DNA of 64,000 bases from PALSA-926 sp964476835 (lineage in GTDB: Bacteria > Pseudomonadota > Alphaproteobacteria > Micavibrionales > UBA2020). The notes beneath the pieces are model-generated. The model saw only the letters and a list, made by a program, of their open reading frames with translations, had not been told where the DNA came from and searched no databases. The stretch spans positions 1 to 64,000 of the forward strand of contig CAYZCE010000006.1 of NCBI GenBank assembly GCA_964476835.1, in the 5' to 3' direction. Positions 41,341 to 49,843 of the stretch are shown one piece after another; within the stretch, counting starts at the first letter, position 1, and the number at the start of each line of letters is the position of its first letter. Position numbers and translations under genes: made by a program.

Positions 41341-41586
41341 GGCCGAACCTCGTGCGTAGGCACGCCGTTGAGCGGCAGCAATGCGGCAAGCCGGACGCCC
41401 TTCGGCATCGCCGCAAGTCATGCGCCAGCGCAGCGTAGGGCTGCGGCATAAGGCGCATAGATTTCTTCGCGATACCGATCGAGGGCGGGTATCGGGAAGA
41501 AGCTGCCGCTCCCGGCGAACAGGACGGAAAGATCAAAGTGCCGCCCGTTGCAGTTTTCGCTGCGCGGGGCGGCGCCTCGAATAGGG
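41341..41586. other. Intergenic, no gene seen
   Basis: GC-rich spacer between the response regulator and the convergent gene at 41587. Short ORFs on both strands lack ribosome sites and codon bias. A partial match to the shared promoter element (GCTGCGGCATAAGG) occurs near 41440. Confidence 0.5.
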
Positions 41587-41880
41587 TTATGCAGCCTTGT
41601 CAGAGGTGCAGGAAGCATCGCATGACGCCTTGATTTCCGTCAGGCGCTTTTGGGCTTCTTCCTTGTCGGTGCCGTACTTCGTCTTGATGGCGGCGAAGAA
41701 TTGATCCGGCTGTTCGGCATGAAGCTTTATTTCATCGTCCGACAGGCGGTTCCACGTCTTCTTGATCTCGAGGCCGAGGGTGTCTGCCTTTGCATTGTTC
41801 TGCTTCATGTCCGAAGGGCAGGACGTGGTTGCGGGGGCGGTTGTCGCGGCTGCAACGGGGGTTTTGGTTTCGGTTGTCAT
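41587..41880 (-). CDS. CsbD-like stress protein
   Basis: 97 residues from ATG 41880, preceded by AAGGAGATACAA. After a low-complexity Ala/Thr N-terminus, the segment LGLEIKKTWNRLSDDEIKLH and IKTKYGTDKEEAQKRLTEI fits the CsbD-like domain (helix, K-W-LSDDEI, YG-KEEA). Members are general stress proteins of unknown action. A copy of the ~50-bp element A lies 62 bases upstream. Confidence 0.7.
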   Translation of the reverse strand: MTTETKTPVAAATTAPATTSCPSDMKQNNAKADTLGLEIKKTWNRLSDDEIKLHAEQPDQFFAAIKTKYGTDKEEAQKRLTEIKASCDASCTSDKAA

Positions 41881-41941
41881 TTGTATCTCCTTGAGTGTTT
41901 GCGCGGCTCGTTGGCGGCGTATAAAGGTTATAGGCTTTGCC

Positions 41942-41991
41942 GGATAAGGATGCGATGCGGGATGCGGGCTGGCGCGTAAGGATGGCATAAA
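41942..41991. promoter_or_regulatory. Shared promoter element, copy A
   Basis: Starts GGATAAGGATGCGATGCGG and ends CGTAAGGATGGCATAAA. It lies upstream of the CsbD-like gene (start 41880). It shares order and spacing of TAAGG and GATGCGG blocks with copies B (42771) and C (42842, opposite strand). Confidence 0.6.
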
Positions 41992-41996
41992 GAAAA

Positions 41997-42027
41997 ATGC
42001 GCTGTCCGGGGACAGCGCATTTTTTTT
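41997..42027. terminator. Bidirectional terminator
   Basis: ATGCGCTGTCC (41997-42007) pairs with GGACAGCGCAT (42010-42020); T-run to 42027 on the plus strand and A-run at 41993-41997 for the minus strand. It ends the EF-hand gene transcript. Confidence 0.8.
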
Positions 42028-42045
42028 AAAGACGACGATCGATTC

Positions 42046-42696
42046 TTATTTGTTCGTTTCGGCGTTCGTTTTGTTTTTCTTGTCGATGCTGGCAATGTAA
42101 GTGCCTTGCCATTCTTTCAGGTCGACGGCGTGGTCGCGGTTCACGTCAACGGACATGAAGTCTTGCCCGATGAATTCATGGGGGGAGAGGCCTTCCTTGA
42201 CGGTGCCGAATCGCGACAGCCGCGAGCCTTCCATGAAGTTTTCGCGCGTATAGGTCGTTTTGTCCGCGGTGCTGTCATCATCGACGGTATATGACGTGAT
42301 GGTGGTTTTTTCCGCCGGCGTGACGGTGATGCGCGTATGGCGTTCATACTCGTTGTTGTCGATGGCGCCGTTGCCGTTCACGTCGTAGATCCTGAACATC
42401 ATCTTGCCGACTTCGTTCATGGAGAGAACGCCGTCGTGGTTCAGGTCGGCATCGGCAAAGGAGAAAATATGGTCGCCGCGGCCGGAGACTAGCTGTTCTT
42501 GCGGTGGCGTGATGATCTCCGTTTTGGTGACGGTGGCGCTCGGTTGCTCCGTCGTGACCGTCTTTTTGACGATGGTGCCGTTGGGCGCTTCGGTCACGCT
42601 TTGGCGCACGACAGTATCGCTGAAAGAGGGCGTCGCTTGCGACAGGCAGGTCAGAAGTGCCGTGGTCGCCAATAGATATTTCATTTTAGAGGTCAT
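42046..42696 (-). CDS. Secreted EF-hand protein
   Basis: 216 residues with a signal peptide (cleavage near SFSDT). Three EF-hand-like calcium loops are seen: DADLNHDGVLSMNE, DVNGNGAIDNNE and DVNRDHAVDLKE; the first two have the standard Asp/Asn/Glu positions, the third is slightly degenerate. Between them is a Thr-rich segment. AAAGGTG precedes the ATG at 42696. Probably a periplasmic calcium binder in the envelope stress set; element B lies upstream. Confidence 0.85.
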   Translation of the reverse strand: MTSKMKYLLATTALLTCLSQATPSFSDTVVRQSVTEAPNGTIVKKTVTTEQPSATVTKTEIITPPQEQLVSGRGDHIFSFADADLNHDGVLSMNEVGKMMFRIYDVNGNGAIDNNEYERHTRITVTPAEKTTITSYTVDDDSTADKTTYTRENFMEGSRLSRFGTVKEGLSPHEFIGQDFMSVDVNRDHAVDLKEWQGTYIASIDKKNKTNAETNK

Positions 42697-42770
42697 GTAT
42701 TTTCACCTTTCGGGGGAAATTTCGCTGTAAGCCGCCCGGAGGCGGCGGAGTGCACAGCATGCCATGCGCG

Positions 42771-42820
42771 GGATAAGGGCGCGATGCGGCATATAAGCTG
42801 CGGCATAAGGATGATGTAAG
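42771..42820. promoter_or_regulatory. Shared promoter element, copy B
   Basis: Starts GGATAAGGGCGCGATGCGGC and ends GGCATAAGGATGATGTAAG. It lies 75 bases upstream of the EF-hand gene and has the same orientation relative to its gene as copies A and C. Confidence 0.6.
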
Positions 42821-42841
42821 GGTCTGGCGGACGGCGGTCGA

Positions 42842-42892
42842 ACTTATGCCGTCCTTACGCCACGCGGTGCATGCCGCATCGCTTCCTTATCC
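42842..42892. promoter_or_regulatory. Shared promoter element, copy C
   Basis: Reads ACTTATGCCGTCCTTACGCC at its start and GCCGCATCGCTTCCTTATCC at its end, the reverse complement of the pattern in A and B. It lies 63 bases upstream of the gene at 42955. Confidence 0.6.
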
Positions 42893-42954
42893 GCCGTCCG
42901 TCATAGTGTTTATGCCGTGACGCTGTCCGGTAACTTTATATAGGGACTATACAA

Positions 42955-43203
42955 ATGAGCTTTAATGCAAAAATCATCCCCGTCGTCGTCGCCGGACTTA
43001 TCGTCGCCGTCATCGGCTACTATGTTCTGAACGCGCCGGATAACCGCAATCCCGCACAACGGATCAGCGATGCCGCGGGCGAACTTCACAATGGCCCCGA
43101 CAAGGCCGCGCGCCAGCTTGAAAGCCGCACCCCGGGCGACAAGCTGCAAGATGCCGTGGAAGATGGAAAGACCGACGTCAAAAAAACGCTTAACCAGCAA
43201 TAA
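42955..43203 (+). CDS. TM-anchored amphipathic protein (YtxH-like), copy 1
   Basis: 82 residues. One N-terminal transmembrane helix (about 7-25, IIPVVVAGLIVAVIGYYVL) followed by a charged amphipathic helical tail: RISDAAGELHNGPDKAARQL and ESRTPGDKLQDAVEDGKTDV. A close homologue is encoded at 55717-55962. The tail resembles YtxH/CsbD-type stress proteins. It starts the group 42955-44160, which reads in one direction with short gaps. Envelope stress role inferred. Confidence 0.75.
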   Translation: MSFNAKIIPVVVAGLIVAVIGYYVLNAPDNRNPAQRISDAAGELHNGPDKAARQLESRTPGDKLQDAVEDGKTDVKKTLNQQ

Positions 43204-43226
43204 CAACTTTCCTGAAAGGAAACTTC

Positions 43227-43385
43227 ATGGCTATCTCGAACATACTTCTTATCATTCTGGTCCTCTTCGTCATCGGCGCATTGCCCGCATGGCCGCACAG
43301 CAGAAGCTGGGGATACTACCCGAGCGGCGGCATTGGCGGCCTTCTTGTGCTGCTGATTATTCTGCGCCTTTTCGGGCTTATCTAA
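43227..43385 (+). CDS. DUF3309 small membrane protein, copy 1
   Basis: 52 residues: two hydrophobic helices (ILLIILVLFVIGALPAWP and GGLLVLLIILRLFGLI) around HSRSWGYYPSGG. This is the DUF3309 pattern. CTGAAAGGAAACTTC precedes the ATG. A second copy lies at 55531-55689, beside the second TM-anchored gene. Function unknown; often near stress genes. Confidence 0.88.
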   Translation: MAISNILLIILVLFVIGALPAWPHSRSWGYYPSGGIGGLLVLLIILRLFGLI

Positions 43386-43419
43386 CAGACATCTCATTTA
43401 ACAAAAGGAAATAAACAAC

Positions 43420-43590
43420 ATGGATAAAGATCGCATTCAAGGCTCCGCCAATCAAGCTGCCGGCACCATCAAGGAAGTCGCCGGAAAGCTGACGGGCGAT
43501 GCAAAGTTGAAGACAGAAGGCGCAAGCCAGAAAATTCAAGGTAAAATTCAAAACGCAATCGGCGGTCTTAAAGACGCCGTGAAAGAATAG
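43420..43590 (+). CDS. CsbD family protein
   Basis: 56 residues: MDKDRIQGSANQAAGTIKEV, then AGKLTGDAKLKTEG and a repeat-like QGKIQNAIGGLKDAVKE. This is a standard CsbD protein, a small hydrophilic helical stress protein. AAAGGAAATAAACA precedes the ATG. It is part of the 42955-44160 group. Confidence 0.93.
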   Translation: MDKDRIQGSANQAAGTIKEVAGKLTGDAKLKTEGASQKIQGKIQNAIGGLKDAVKE

Positions 43591-43599
43591 GATAGAAGA

Positions 43600-44160
43600 A
43601 TGAAAAATATACGCCCGCTCCTCATCGCGCTGATGCTGACGACGGCATCGGTCGCCTCGATGACCATGCTCACGCCCGCAAACGCCGCCACGGCCGAAGA
43701 CCTGAACCGCGATACAACGCAGGCCTTGCGGAACCTTTACAAGACCAACCCGCTGGCCGAGAAGCTCTCGCACAGCGCCAAGGCCATTCTCGTCTTCCCC
43801 AATATCGTCAAGGCGGGCCTCGTCTTCGGCGGCAGCTACGGCGAAGGGGAGTTGCTGAAAGGGTCGAAGGTGCAGGGTTACTACAACACCGTCAGCGGTT
43901 CATGGGGCCTCCAAGCCGGCGCGCAGTCGTATGGCTATGTTGTGTTCCTGATGACGGATAAAGTTCTGACATCGCTTCGCGAGGCACAGGGCTGGGAAGT
44001 TGGCGTCGGGCCGACGGTCGTCGTCGTTGACGCAGGCGCCGCGAAAAACTTGTCGACATCCACGCTGCAAGATGACGCCTATGCCTTCATCTTCAACCAG
44101 CAGGGACTGATGGCAGGGATCAGCCTTGAGGGAACGAAAGTTTCGCACATCAAGCGGTAG
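43600..44160 (+). CDS. SYLF (Ysc84) domain lipid-binding protein
   Basis: 186 residues with a signal peptide (to NAATA). The SYLF domain covers most of the mature protein: KAILVFPNIVKAGLVFGGSY, GEGELLKGSKVQGYYNTVSG, SWGLQAGAQSYGYVVFLMTD and DAYAFIFNQQGLMAGISLEG. Such proteins bind lipids; bacterial members are periplasmic. It starts 9 bases after the CsbD stop and is followed by a terminator. Confidence 0.93.
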   Translation: MKNIRPLLIALMLTTASVASMTMLTPANAATAEDLNRDTTQALRNLYKTNPLAEKLSHSAKAILVFPNIVKAGLVFGGSYGEGELLKGSKVQGYYNTVSGSWGLQAGAQSYGYVVFLMTDKVLTSLREAQGWEVGVGPTVVVVDAGAAKNLSTSTLQDDAYAFIFNQQGLMAGISLEGTKVSHIKR

Positions 44161-44211
44161 CGAGCCGCGCTGACCCCATCTCTGTTTTCCAGAGATATTG
44201 AAGATGAGACC

Positions 44212-44240
44212 GCAAAAGCCCGCCAACAGCGGGCTTTTGC
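44212..44240 (+). terminator. Terminator after the stress operon
   Basis: GCAAAAGCCCGC (44212-44223) pairs perfectly with GCGGGCTTTTGC (44229-44240) around CAACA. It closes the group 42955-44160. Confidence 0.8.
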
Positions 44241-44305
44241 TCGTCGCTCTCCTTGTGGTGAGTATCAAAGCGCGGTACTACTTATAACAGGCATCTGGGG
44301 GCTTC

Positions 44306-46240
44306 ATGACATTGAGGGCGGGGATCGTTGGTCTGTTGACCACGACGTTGTTAGCGTCTCCGGCGCTGGCGGCGCCTGCCGTGTATACCGCGCAGATGGA
44401 TACGATGAGCGCGATTGCGGGCAACGGGTCTTTGCTGGTGGGCGACGATAGCGATCAGCTGGAGATCGGCGGCGGGGCGCCGTTTGCGCAGCTGGGGTAT
44501 GCCGACGGCAATGCGGCTCATCCTACCACGGGCCTTGCGGCTTCCTATGACGGCAGCGTGCTGGTTGGCACCTATTTTGACGGCAGTTTCAACCATGCCT
44601 TCCGTTATTCGGGCGGGACTTTTTCGCTGCTGAGCGATATGGGGCCGAATGCCTATGCGGTCGCCGTCACCGACGATGGTCAGGATATCGCGGGCTGGTC
44701 GGTCAAGGTTGGCGACTCTACCGATCATGCCTTGGCTTGGTTCGGCGGCGGCACGTCCTATACGGATTTGGGAACGCTTGCGGGCCCTTCGCGCGCTTAC
44801 GGCATTTCCAACAACGGCACCGTGGTCGGCTATCAGAACGACGGCACGCATAATTTTGCCACGAGCTGGACGTATGACGGCAGTACGGTGACGCCCACGA
44901 CGCTGGCGTTGCCGGGCGGCCATGATGAATCCATCGCCAATGCCATTTCGCGCGACGGCAGCACCATCGTGGGCGAAGTGTCATCGGCAGGAATTTTCTC
45001 CGACGCGGTCATGTGGAAGGGCGGGGTGGCGACGCTGCTCAACGCCGCGCCGGGCGGCAGCGGCGCTGAAAGCGCGCTGGCCGTGAGCCAGAGTGGGCTG
45101 ATCATCGTCGGCACCAGCAACAACGAAGCCTTCCGCTGGACGCAGACGGCCGGCATGCAGAACCTCAACACGCTGTTGACCGACGCGGGCGTCACGCCGC
45201 CGGCGACGTTGATCAGCGCCTACGGCATCTCCGACGACGGTACAGTGATGATCGCGCATTCTACCAATGCGTTTGAAGATCTGGTCGTGGTCTATGATAC
45301 GGTTTTCGACAGTGGCGCGCCGATCGCGGGTGTCACCACGCAGTCGGACGTGCAGGCGGGCACGCAGCGTCTTGCAGATCAGCAACGCGACATGTTGATC
45401 GACAGCCGCGCGACCGCCAACGTGCTGCTCGGCATGCTGCAGCCGGTTTCCGATAGCAGTTATGCCTACGTCGGCGACATGTTCGGCAGCAATGAAGGCT
45501 TCTTCGGCGGCCAGTATGCGCGGAATAACGTGACGCTGCACGGGGGCGTCTCCTATGGCTATCAGGATTACAGTGCGATCGACCAGTCCAGCAACATCAC
45601 GCTCGCGCTTGCCGCGCGTTACACATTCGAACCTATTTCCGCAGGCTTGCGGCCTTATGCCGAGATCGGCAGCTGGGGGACGCCGCATGAAAGGCTCGAA
45701 TTCAGCCGCCCTTACGCAAACGGCACCGGCATCGCCGTGGGCAAGGGCAATACCAGCGCTTACAATTATGCGGGATACGGACAATTGGGCCTGACCTGGC
45801 AGGCGCAGCATAACCTGCAGCTTGCCACCTTCGTCGAACTGGGCCGGCAGGCATTCAGCTATGACGGATATAGCGAAGCATTTTCTGCCGCCAATCCTTT
45901 CCCAGCGGAGGTGTCGGGCAGCACGCTGCGCCATGACGTGGCGAGATGGGGTGCCAATCTTTCGCGCACGATCGACAGCGATATTTATCCGGTGACTGTC
46001 ACCCTTGCGGGGGCTTTGGCGCATTCGTTCAACGTGCAGTCCAACCTGCGCGCGACTGTCGGCGGCATCGGCGCCACGCAGGCAGCCAGCGACGACGCCG
46101 TATGGGAAGAATACGGCGCGCAGTTCTCCCTGGCGCTGACGCAGCAGATTTCCGCCAATGTCGGCGTTATTGCCACCAGCGGCAACGCGGGGCTGGATAC
46201 CCAGATGCATGGGCTGGCGGGCTTGAACTTCAAGTTTTAA
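44306..46240 (+). CDS. Autotransporter with HAF-type repeats
   Basis: 644 residues. A signal peptide (to LAAPAV) precedes a passenger of HAF-like repeats, each with a G-x-S-x-DGxx-x-GW/A pattern (for example YDGSVLVGTYFDGSFNHAFR, DDGQDIAGWSVKVGDSTDHA, RDGSTIVGEVSSAG) up to about residue 345. A linker leads to an autotransporter beta-barrel of ~270 residues ending in NFKF, with the terminal Phe needed for outer-membrane insertion. A surface or secreted role is expected; there is no catalytic motif. A run of small envelope genes follows. Confidence 0.88.
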   Translation: MTLRAGIVGLLTTTLLASPALAAPAVYTAQMDTMSAIAGNGSLLVGDDSDQLEIGGGAPFAQLGYADGNAAHPTTGLAASYDGSVLVGTYFDGSFNHAFRYSGGTFSLLSDMGPNAYAVAVTDDGQDIAGWSVKVGDSTDHALAWFGGGTSYTDLGTLAGPSRAYGISNNGTVVGYQNDGTHNFATSWTYDGSTVTPTTLALPGGHDESIANAISRDGSTIVGEVSSAGIFSDAVMWKGGVATLLNAAPGGSGAESALAVSQSGLIIVGTSNNEAFRWTQTAGMQNLNTLLTDAGVTPPATLISAYGISDDGTVMIAHSTNAFEDLVVVYDTVFDSGAPIAGVTTQSDVQAGTQRLADQQRDMLIDSRATANVLLGMLQPVSDSSYAYVGDMFGSNEGFFGGQYARNNVTLHGGVSYGYQDYSAIDQSSNITLALAARYTFEPISAGLRPYAEIGSWGTPHERLEFSRPYANGTGIAVGKGNTSAYNYAGYGQLGLTWQAQHNLQLATFVELGRQAFSYDGYSEAFSAANPFPAEVSGSTLRHDVARWGANLSRTIDSDIYPVTVTLAGALAHSFNVQSNLRATVGGIGATQAASDDAVWEEYGAQFSLALTQQISANVGVIATSGNAGLDTQMHGLAGLNFKF

Positions 46241-46261
46241 CCAACCTTTACGGAGAGAATC

Positions 46262-46540
46262 ATGCCATCTTGCAAATTCCTTACCCTGACGACGATGATT
46301 GTAGCAGGGCTCTCCCTTTCGGCCTGTGCGGATATGGCGGCGCGGCGGGCGCTGATCGCGCGTTCGCAGGAAAATTATGCCGGCGTCTGTGCGTGCCCTT
46401 ATAACGTGGACAAAGCGGGCCGGGCATGCGGATCGAAGAGCTCTTATTCAAGATACGGCACGGCGAAAGTCATGTGCTTTGGCGAGGATGTCCCTGCGGA
46501 AGCGGTGGAAGAATACAAGCGGCTCCACCCTGAGAAATAA
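46262..46540 (+). CDS. Small secreted CxCPYN-type lipoprotein
   Basis: 92 residues. The signal peptide ends LSLSAC (lipobox-like). The mature part has CACPYNVDKAGRACGSKSS and VMCFGEDVPAEAVEEYKRLH. The island gene at 23432-23740 shows the same pattern and C-terminus (EMVETYRKLHREN). GGAGAGAATC precedes the ATG. Follows the autotransporter by 21 bases. Function unknown. Confidence 0.78.
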   Translation: MPSCKFLTLTTMIVAGLSLSACADMAARRALIARSQENYAGVCACPYNVDKAGRACGSKSSYSRYGTAKVMCFGEDVPAEAVEEYKRLHPEK

Positions 46541-46553
46541 AGACAAGTGGCGT

Positions 46554-46582
46554 AAAAAAGCCCGCGGACTGCGGGCTTTTTT
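46554..46582 (+). terminator. Intrinsic terminator
   Basis: AAAAAAGCCCGC (46554-46565) and GCGGGCTTTTTT (46571-46582) around GGACT. Ends the autotransporter/small lipoprotein unit. Confidence 0.88.
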
Positions 46583-46713
46583 ACGCCCGGTTTCATCGGG
46601 TCCAGCCCCAAATCCTGATGAAGACGAGGGCATGAAGGGCTTGAAGGTTCCAGGTTTTATTGTATAGTTGCAAGGTTCCTGCACCCAATTTCCCTTTGCG
46701 AAAGGCGATACCC

Positions 46714-47277
46714 ATGAAGAATATCCTGGCACTGATGGTGGCCATTTCCCTCGTTTCCCTGGCAGCTTGCGCGCCGCAGCGCGAAGGCATGGATGTCTAC
46801 AGCGACTCCGATGTCGGCAAGACGACCAAGATCGAGTTCGGCCGGATCATCTCCGCACGCAAGGTCAAGGTGCAGCGTAACGACACCTCGGGTGCGGGCG
46901 CAGTGGCCGGCGGCGTGGGCGGCGGCTTTGCCGGCTCCACCATCGGCAACGGCAATGGCCAGGTCGGCGCGACCATCGGCGGCGCCTTGCTGGGCGCCAT
47001 CATCGGCAATGCGATCGAACAAAACATGCACCCCGACGGCGCGATGGAATACATCGTCACCAAGCAGCACGGCGGTACGGTCAGCGTCGTGCAGAACCTC
47101 GAGGAAGGCGAAGCGCCCCTCAAGGTCGGCCAGCGCGTCATGGTCCAGATCAAGGGTGTCTCCGGCAAGGGCAGCTATATGCGCGTCCTGCCCGCCGACG
47201 GCATCACGCCCAAGTACGACACCAAGGCGAAGAGCCAAAAAGACACCGACGATGACGATGCCGACGGCAACAATTAA
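46714..47277 (+). CDS. Glycine-zipper outer-membrane lipoprotein (SlyB/Pcp-like)
   Basis: 187 residues from ATG 46714. The lipobox LAAC follows a signal peptide. Then SARKVKVQRNDTSGAG and a glycine-zipper region (GAVAGGVGGGFAGSTIGNGN, GATIGGALLGAIIGNAIEQ), and a beta-like C-terminal domain ending in an acidic tail. This is the SlyB/Pcp design; SlyB-type proteins stabilise the outer membrane under stress. CGAAAGGCG precedes the start. Confidence 0.88.
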   Translation: MKNILALMVAISLVSLAACAPQREGMDVYSDSDVGKTTKIEFGRIISARKVKVQRNDTSGAGAVAGGVGGGFAGSTIGNGNGQVGATIGGALLGAIIGNAIEQNMHPDGAMEYIVTKQHGGTVSVVQNLEEGEAPLKVGQRVMVQIKGVSGKGSYMRVLPADGITPKYDTKAKSQKDTDDDDADGNN

Positions 47278-47297
47278 GCTGTCCCGGCTTTCCTTTT

Positions 47298-47330
47298 AAA
47301 AACGGCCCCCGGAAAGGGGCCGTTTTTTTT
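47298..47330 (+). terminator. Intrinsic terminator
   Basis: AAAAACGGCCCC (47298-47309) pairs with GGGGCCGTTTTT (47317-47328), followed by T. Ends the lipoprotein gene. Confidence 0.9.
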
Positions 47331-47393
47331 AGGCCTTGGGAACGGGAACGGCCCTCTTTTTGTTGGTGATTTGAGCACCCAAAGGAGGCCGGC

Positions 47394-47930
47394 ATGCCCA
47401 AACACAAGGATTTTCCCGTCTCGCGCATCCGCGAGCTTCTGGAGCCGGGCCCGGTCGTGCTTGTGACATCCGCCTGGAAGGGCGAGCGCAACATCATGAC
47501 GATGGGCTGGCATATGGTGGTGGAATTCACGCCGTCGCTCATCGCCTGCATCATCAGCAACCGGAACCACAGTTTCGACATGATCCGCAAAAGCAAGGAA
47601 TGCGTCATCAACATCCCGACAGCGGACATGGCGCGGACGGTGATCGGCATCGGCAATTGCTCGGGCGAAGACGGCGACAAGTTCGCGAAATTCGGCCTGA
47701 CGGCGGTTGCAGCCGACAAGGTCAAGGCGCCGCTGATCGACGAATGCTATGCCCAGCTGGAATGCCGCGTCGTGGATGCGCGCCTTGTCAATAAATACAA
47801 CCTCTTCATCCTCGAAGTCGTCAAGGCGCATTCAACCGTGAAACGGCGCCATCCCCATACGCTGCATTACCGCGGCCATGGCTCCTTCATGTTGTCAGGC
47901 GCATCGCTCAAGTTACCTTCGGCCAAATAG
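47394..47930 (+). CDS. Flavin reductase family protein
   Basis: 178 residues of the FMN-binding split-barrel type (flavoredoxin/flavin reductase). Visible are PVVLVTSAWKGERNIMTMGW, SLIACIISNRNHSFDMIRKS and ECVINIPTADMARTVIGIGN, which surround the flavin site. It would bind FMN and reduce it with NAD(P)H or act as an electron carrier. AGGAGG precedes the ATG. Followed after 11 bases by a dehydrogenase, likely one operon. Confidence 0.88.
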   Translation: MPKHKDFPVSRIRELLEPGPVVLVTSAWKGERNIMTMGWHMVVEFTPSLIACIISNRNHSFDMIRKSKECVINIPTADMARTVIGIGNCSGEDGDKFAKFGLTAVAADKVKAPLIDECYAQLECRVVDARLVNKYNLFILEVVKAHSTVKRRHPHTLHYRGHGSFMLSGASLKLPSAK

Positions 47931-47941
47931 AGGAGGCGCAT

Positions 47942-48919
47942 ATGAAAGCCAAACAAACATCAAAAACAGCGGCACGGCAACGCAAGTTCCAGAAGCAGGT
48001 CGCCCGCAAGGACAAGGTCCATCTCAAGGAAGAAGCGGAAGAGGCCATGCAGGCAGGCGCGCGTCAATATCCCGCGCCGCCTTTCCCGCGCCAGCACCAG
48101 TCCAAGCCCGGCAAGGAAGCGCGGATAAAGCCGCCGCCGATGTACGATGCGCCTTATTATATCGGCTCGAAAAAGCTCGAGGACAAGGTGGCGCTGATCA
48201 CGGGCGGGGACTCCGGCATCGGGCGCTCCGTTGCCGTCCTTTTCGCGCGCGAGGGTGCGGATGTCGTCATCTGCCATCTCGACGAAGACGCCGACGCGGA
48301 AACGACGCGCGACGCGATCGAGGCCGAGGGGCGCCGCTGCCTTGTCCTGAAAGGGGACGTGCGGAAATCCGCTTTCTGCCGGAAGGCCGTGGCGAAGACG
48401 CTGAAGGAATTCGACCGTCTCGATGTGCTGGTCAACAACGCAGCCTTTCAGGTGCACACGCACCGGATCAAGGACCTGACGGAAGGGCATTTCGACGAGA
48501 CGATGAAGACGAACCTTTACGGCTACTTCTTCATGGCGCAGGCGGCGGTCGAGCATATGAAGCCCGGCTCCGCGATCGTCAATACCGGCTCCGTGACGGG
48601 GCTGATGGGCAACAAGGACTTGCTGGACTATTCCCTGACCAAGGGCGGCATCCATGCCTTCACGCGCTCGCTGGCGGCGCAACTGATCCCGCGCGGCATC
48701 CGCGTCAATGCCGTCGCCCCGGGGCCGGTCTGGACGCCGCTGAACCCGTCGGACAAGGAGGCGAAGGACGTCTCGAAGTTCGGCGCGCAGACGCCGATGA
48801 AGCGTCCGGCGCAGCCGGAGGAACTGGCGCCGGCTTACGTCTTCCTGGCCTCGCCGCAATGCTCGAGCTATATCACGGGCGAGATATTGCCGATCATCGG
48901 CGGATATAAAGGCGGATGA
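47942..48919 (+). CDS. Short-chain dehydrogenase/reductase
   Basis: 325 residues. A basic N-terminal extension of ~75 residues precedes the Rossmann domain: cofactor motif ALITGGDSGIGRSVAVLFAR, NNA motif VLVNNAAFQ, and catalytic Tyr-Lys in DYSLTKGG. The C-terminal VFLASPQCSSYITGEILPIIGG is typical of the YghA/YhxC group of stress-linked NADP oxidoreductases. GAGGCGCAT precedes the ATG. Substrate unknown. Confidence 0.92.
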   Translation: MKAKQTSKTAARQRKFQKQVARKDKVHLKEEAEEAMQAGARQYPAPPFPRQHQSKPGKEARIKPPPMYDAPYYIGSKKLEDKVALITGGDSGIGRSVAVLFAREGADVVICHLDEDADAETTRDAIEAEGRRCLVLKGDVRKSAFCRKAVAKTLKEFDRLDVLVNNAAFQVHTHRIKDLTEGHFDETMKTNLYGYFFMAQAAVEHMKPGSAIVNTGSVTGLMGNKDLLDYSLTKGGIHAFTRSLAAQLIPRGIRVNAVAPGPVWTPLNPSDKEAKDVSKFGAQTPMKRPAQPEELAPAYVFLASPQCSSYITGEILPIIGGYKGG

Positions 48920-48930
48920 ATTCCGCGCAA

Positions 48931-48962
48931 AAAAATGCCCGCATATAGCGGGCATTTTTTTT
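48931..48962 (+). terminator. Intrinsic terminator
   Basis: AAAAATGCCCGC (48931-48942) and GCGGGCATTTTT (48948-48959) around ATATA, with T continuing. It ends the dehydrogenase transcript and, by symmetry, may also serve the convergent gene. Confidence 0.9.
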
Positions 48963-48976
48963 ATGGCGCGTGGCGT

Positions 48977-49843
48977 TTACACCACATAGATATCGCGATG
49001 CCTGCCGCCGATCGCCGCCGCAGTACTGGCGATGAAGGCGCCGATCAGCATGGACAGCACGGTGAAGACCGAGAAGGCGGCGGCCGCCTTGCGGGCATCG
49101 TCGGCGGTCGCGATGGCCTGCGCCTTTGCCGTCTCGACGCGGGTCACGAGCGTGTTCACGCGGTCATTGGCTTCTTCCGCGGTGACGCCGGTGCGGGCGA
49201 CGACCATTTGCGCGAGGTATTGCCTGTCTTCATCGGGGAAAGTATCCGTCTTGATGCCGTTGGCGACGATGCGGATCGCCTCGGCATTGGAATCGGCCGG
49301 CGCTGCCGCGGCAGAGCCGGAGCGGAACAGGACGTCGAAGTCGTAAGCGCTATAAGGCGCGGCCTTCGCCGTTTCCGGCTTTGCAGCTGCACCTGCAGCG
49401 GCCGAAGCGGTAATCGCCGTCGCCGCCTTTGCGCCGCCGCCGACAAGCGCGGCTGCGGTGCTGGTCAGGAGCGTCGCCATCAGCAACGTCGCGACAGCCC
49501 AGCTGAGGAAGCCATGCGCCGTATCCCGGAAGAAGGATTCATCCGCATGAACGCGCACATGCTTCTTGCGCAGGCGCCCGGCAAGGTAGCCGCCGAAAGC
49601 CGCGGAGAACCATTGCATCACGATCATCCAGATCGCCGTCTTCACGGTGAAGCTCGCGATCGTCTCCGTATCGCCGAAGGGCGTGAAGGACGCAAGCCCG
49701 ATGCCTGAGCCTAAAGCCAGCAAGACGAGGGATGTGACGGCTGCGGTCACGGCACCTGCGAAAATCGACCGCCAGCACACGGCATGGCAATGGCGATGGG
49801 GGGCGGGAACGGCAGCAACATTAACTTCGTCAAGGGTTTGCAT
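48977..49843 (-). CDS. Polytopic membrane protein (PhnA-like), unknown
   Basis: 288 residues with hydrophobic segments at about 25-50, 65-90, 112-138 and 255-280. Between the third and fourth lies a soluble Ala-rich part with YDFDVLFRSGS and EDRQYLAQMVVARTGVTAEE. The pattern SIFAGAVTAAVTSLVLLALG at the start is seen in alphaproteobacterial proteins sometimes labelled PhnA-like. The role is unknown; the neighbours suggest the stress/envelope group. Confidence 0.72.
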   Translation of the reverse strand: MQTLDEVNVAAVPAPHRHCHAVCWRSIFAGAVTAAVTSLVLLALGSGIGLASFTPFGDTETIASFTVKTAIWMIVMQWFSAAFGGYLAGRLRKKHVRVHADESFFRDTAHGFLSWAVATLLMATLLTSTAAALVGGGAKAATAITASAAAGAAAKPETAKAAPYSAYDFDVLFRSGSAAAAPADSNAEAIRIVANGIKTDTFPDEDRQYLAQMVVARTGVTAEEANDRVNTLVTRVETAKAQAIATADDARKAAAAFSVFTVLSMLIGAFIASTAAAIGGRHRDIYVV

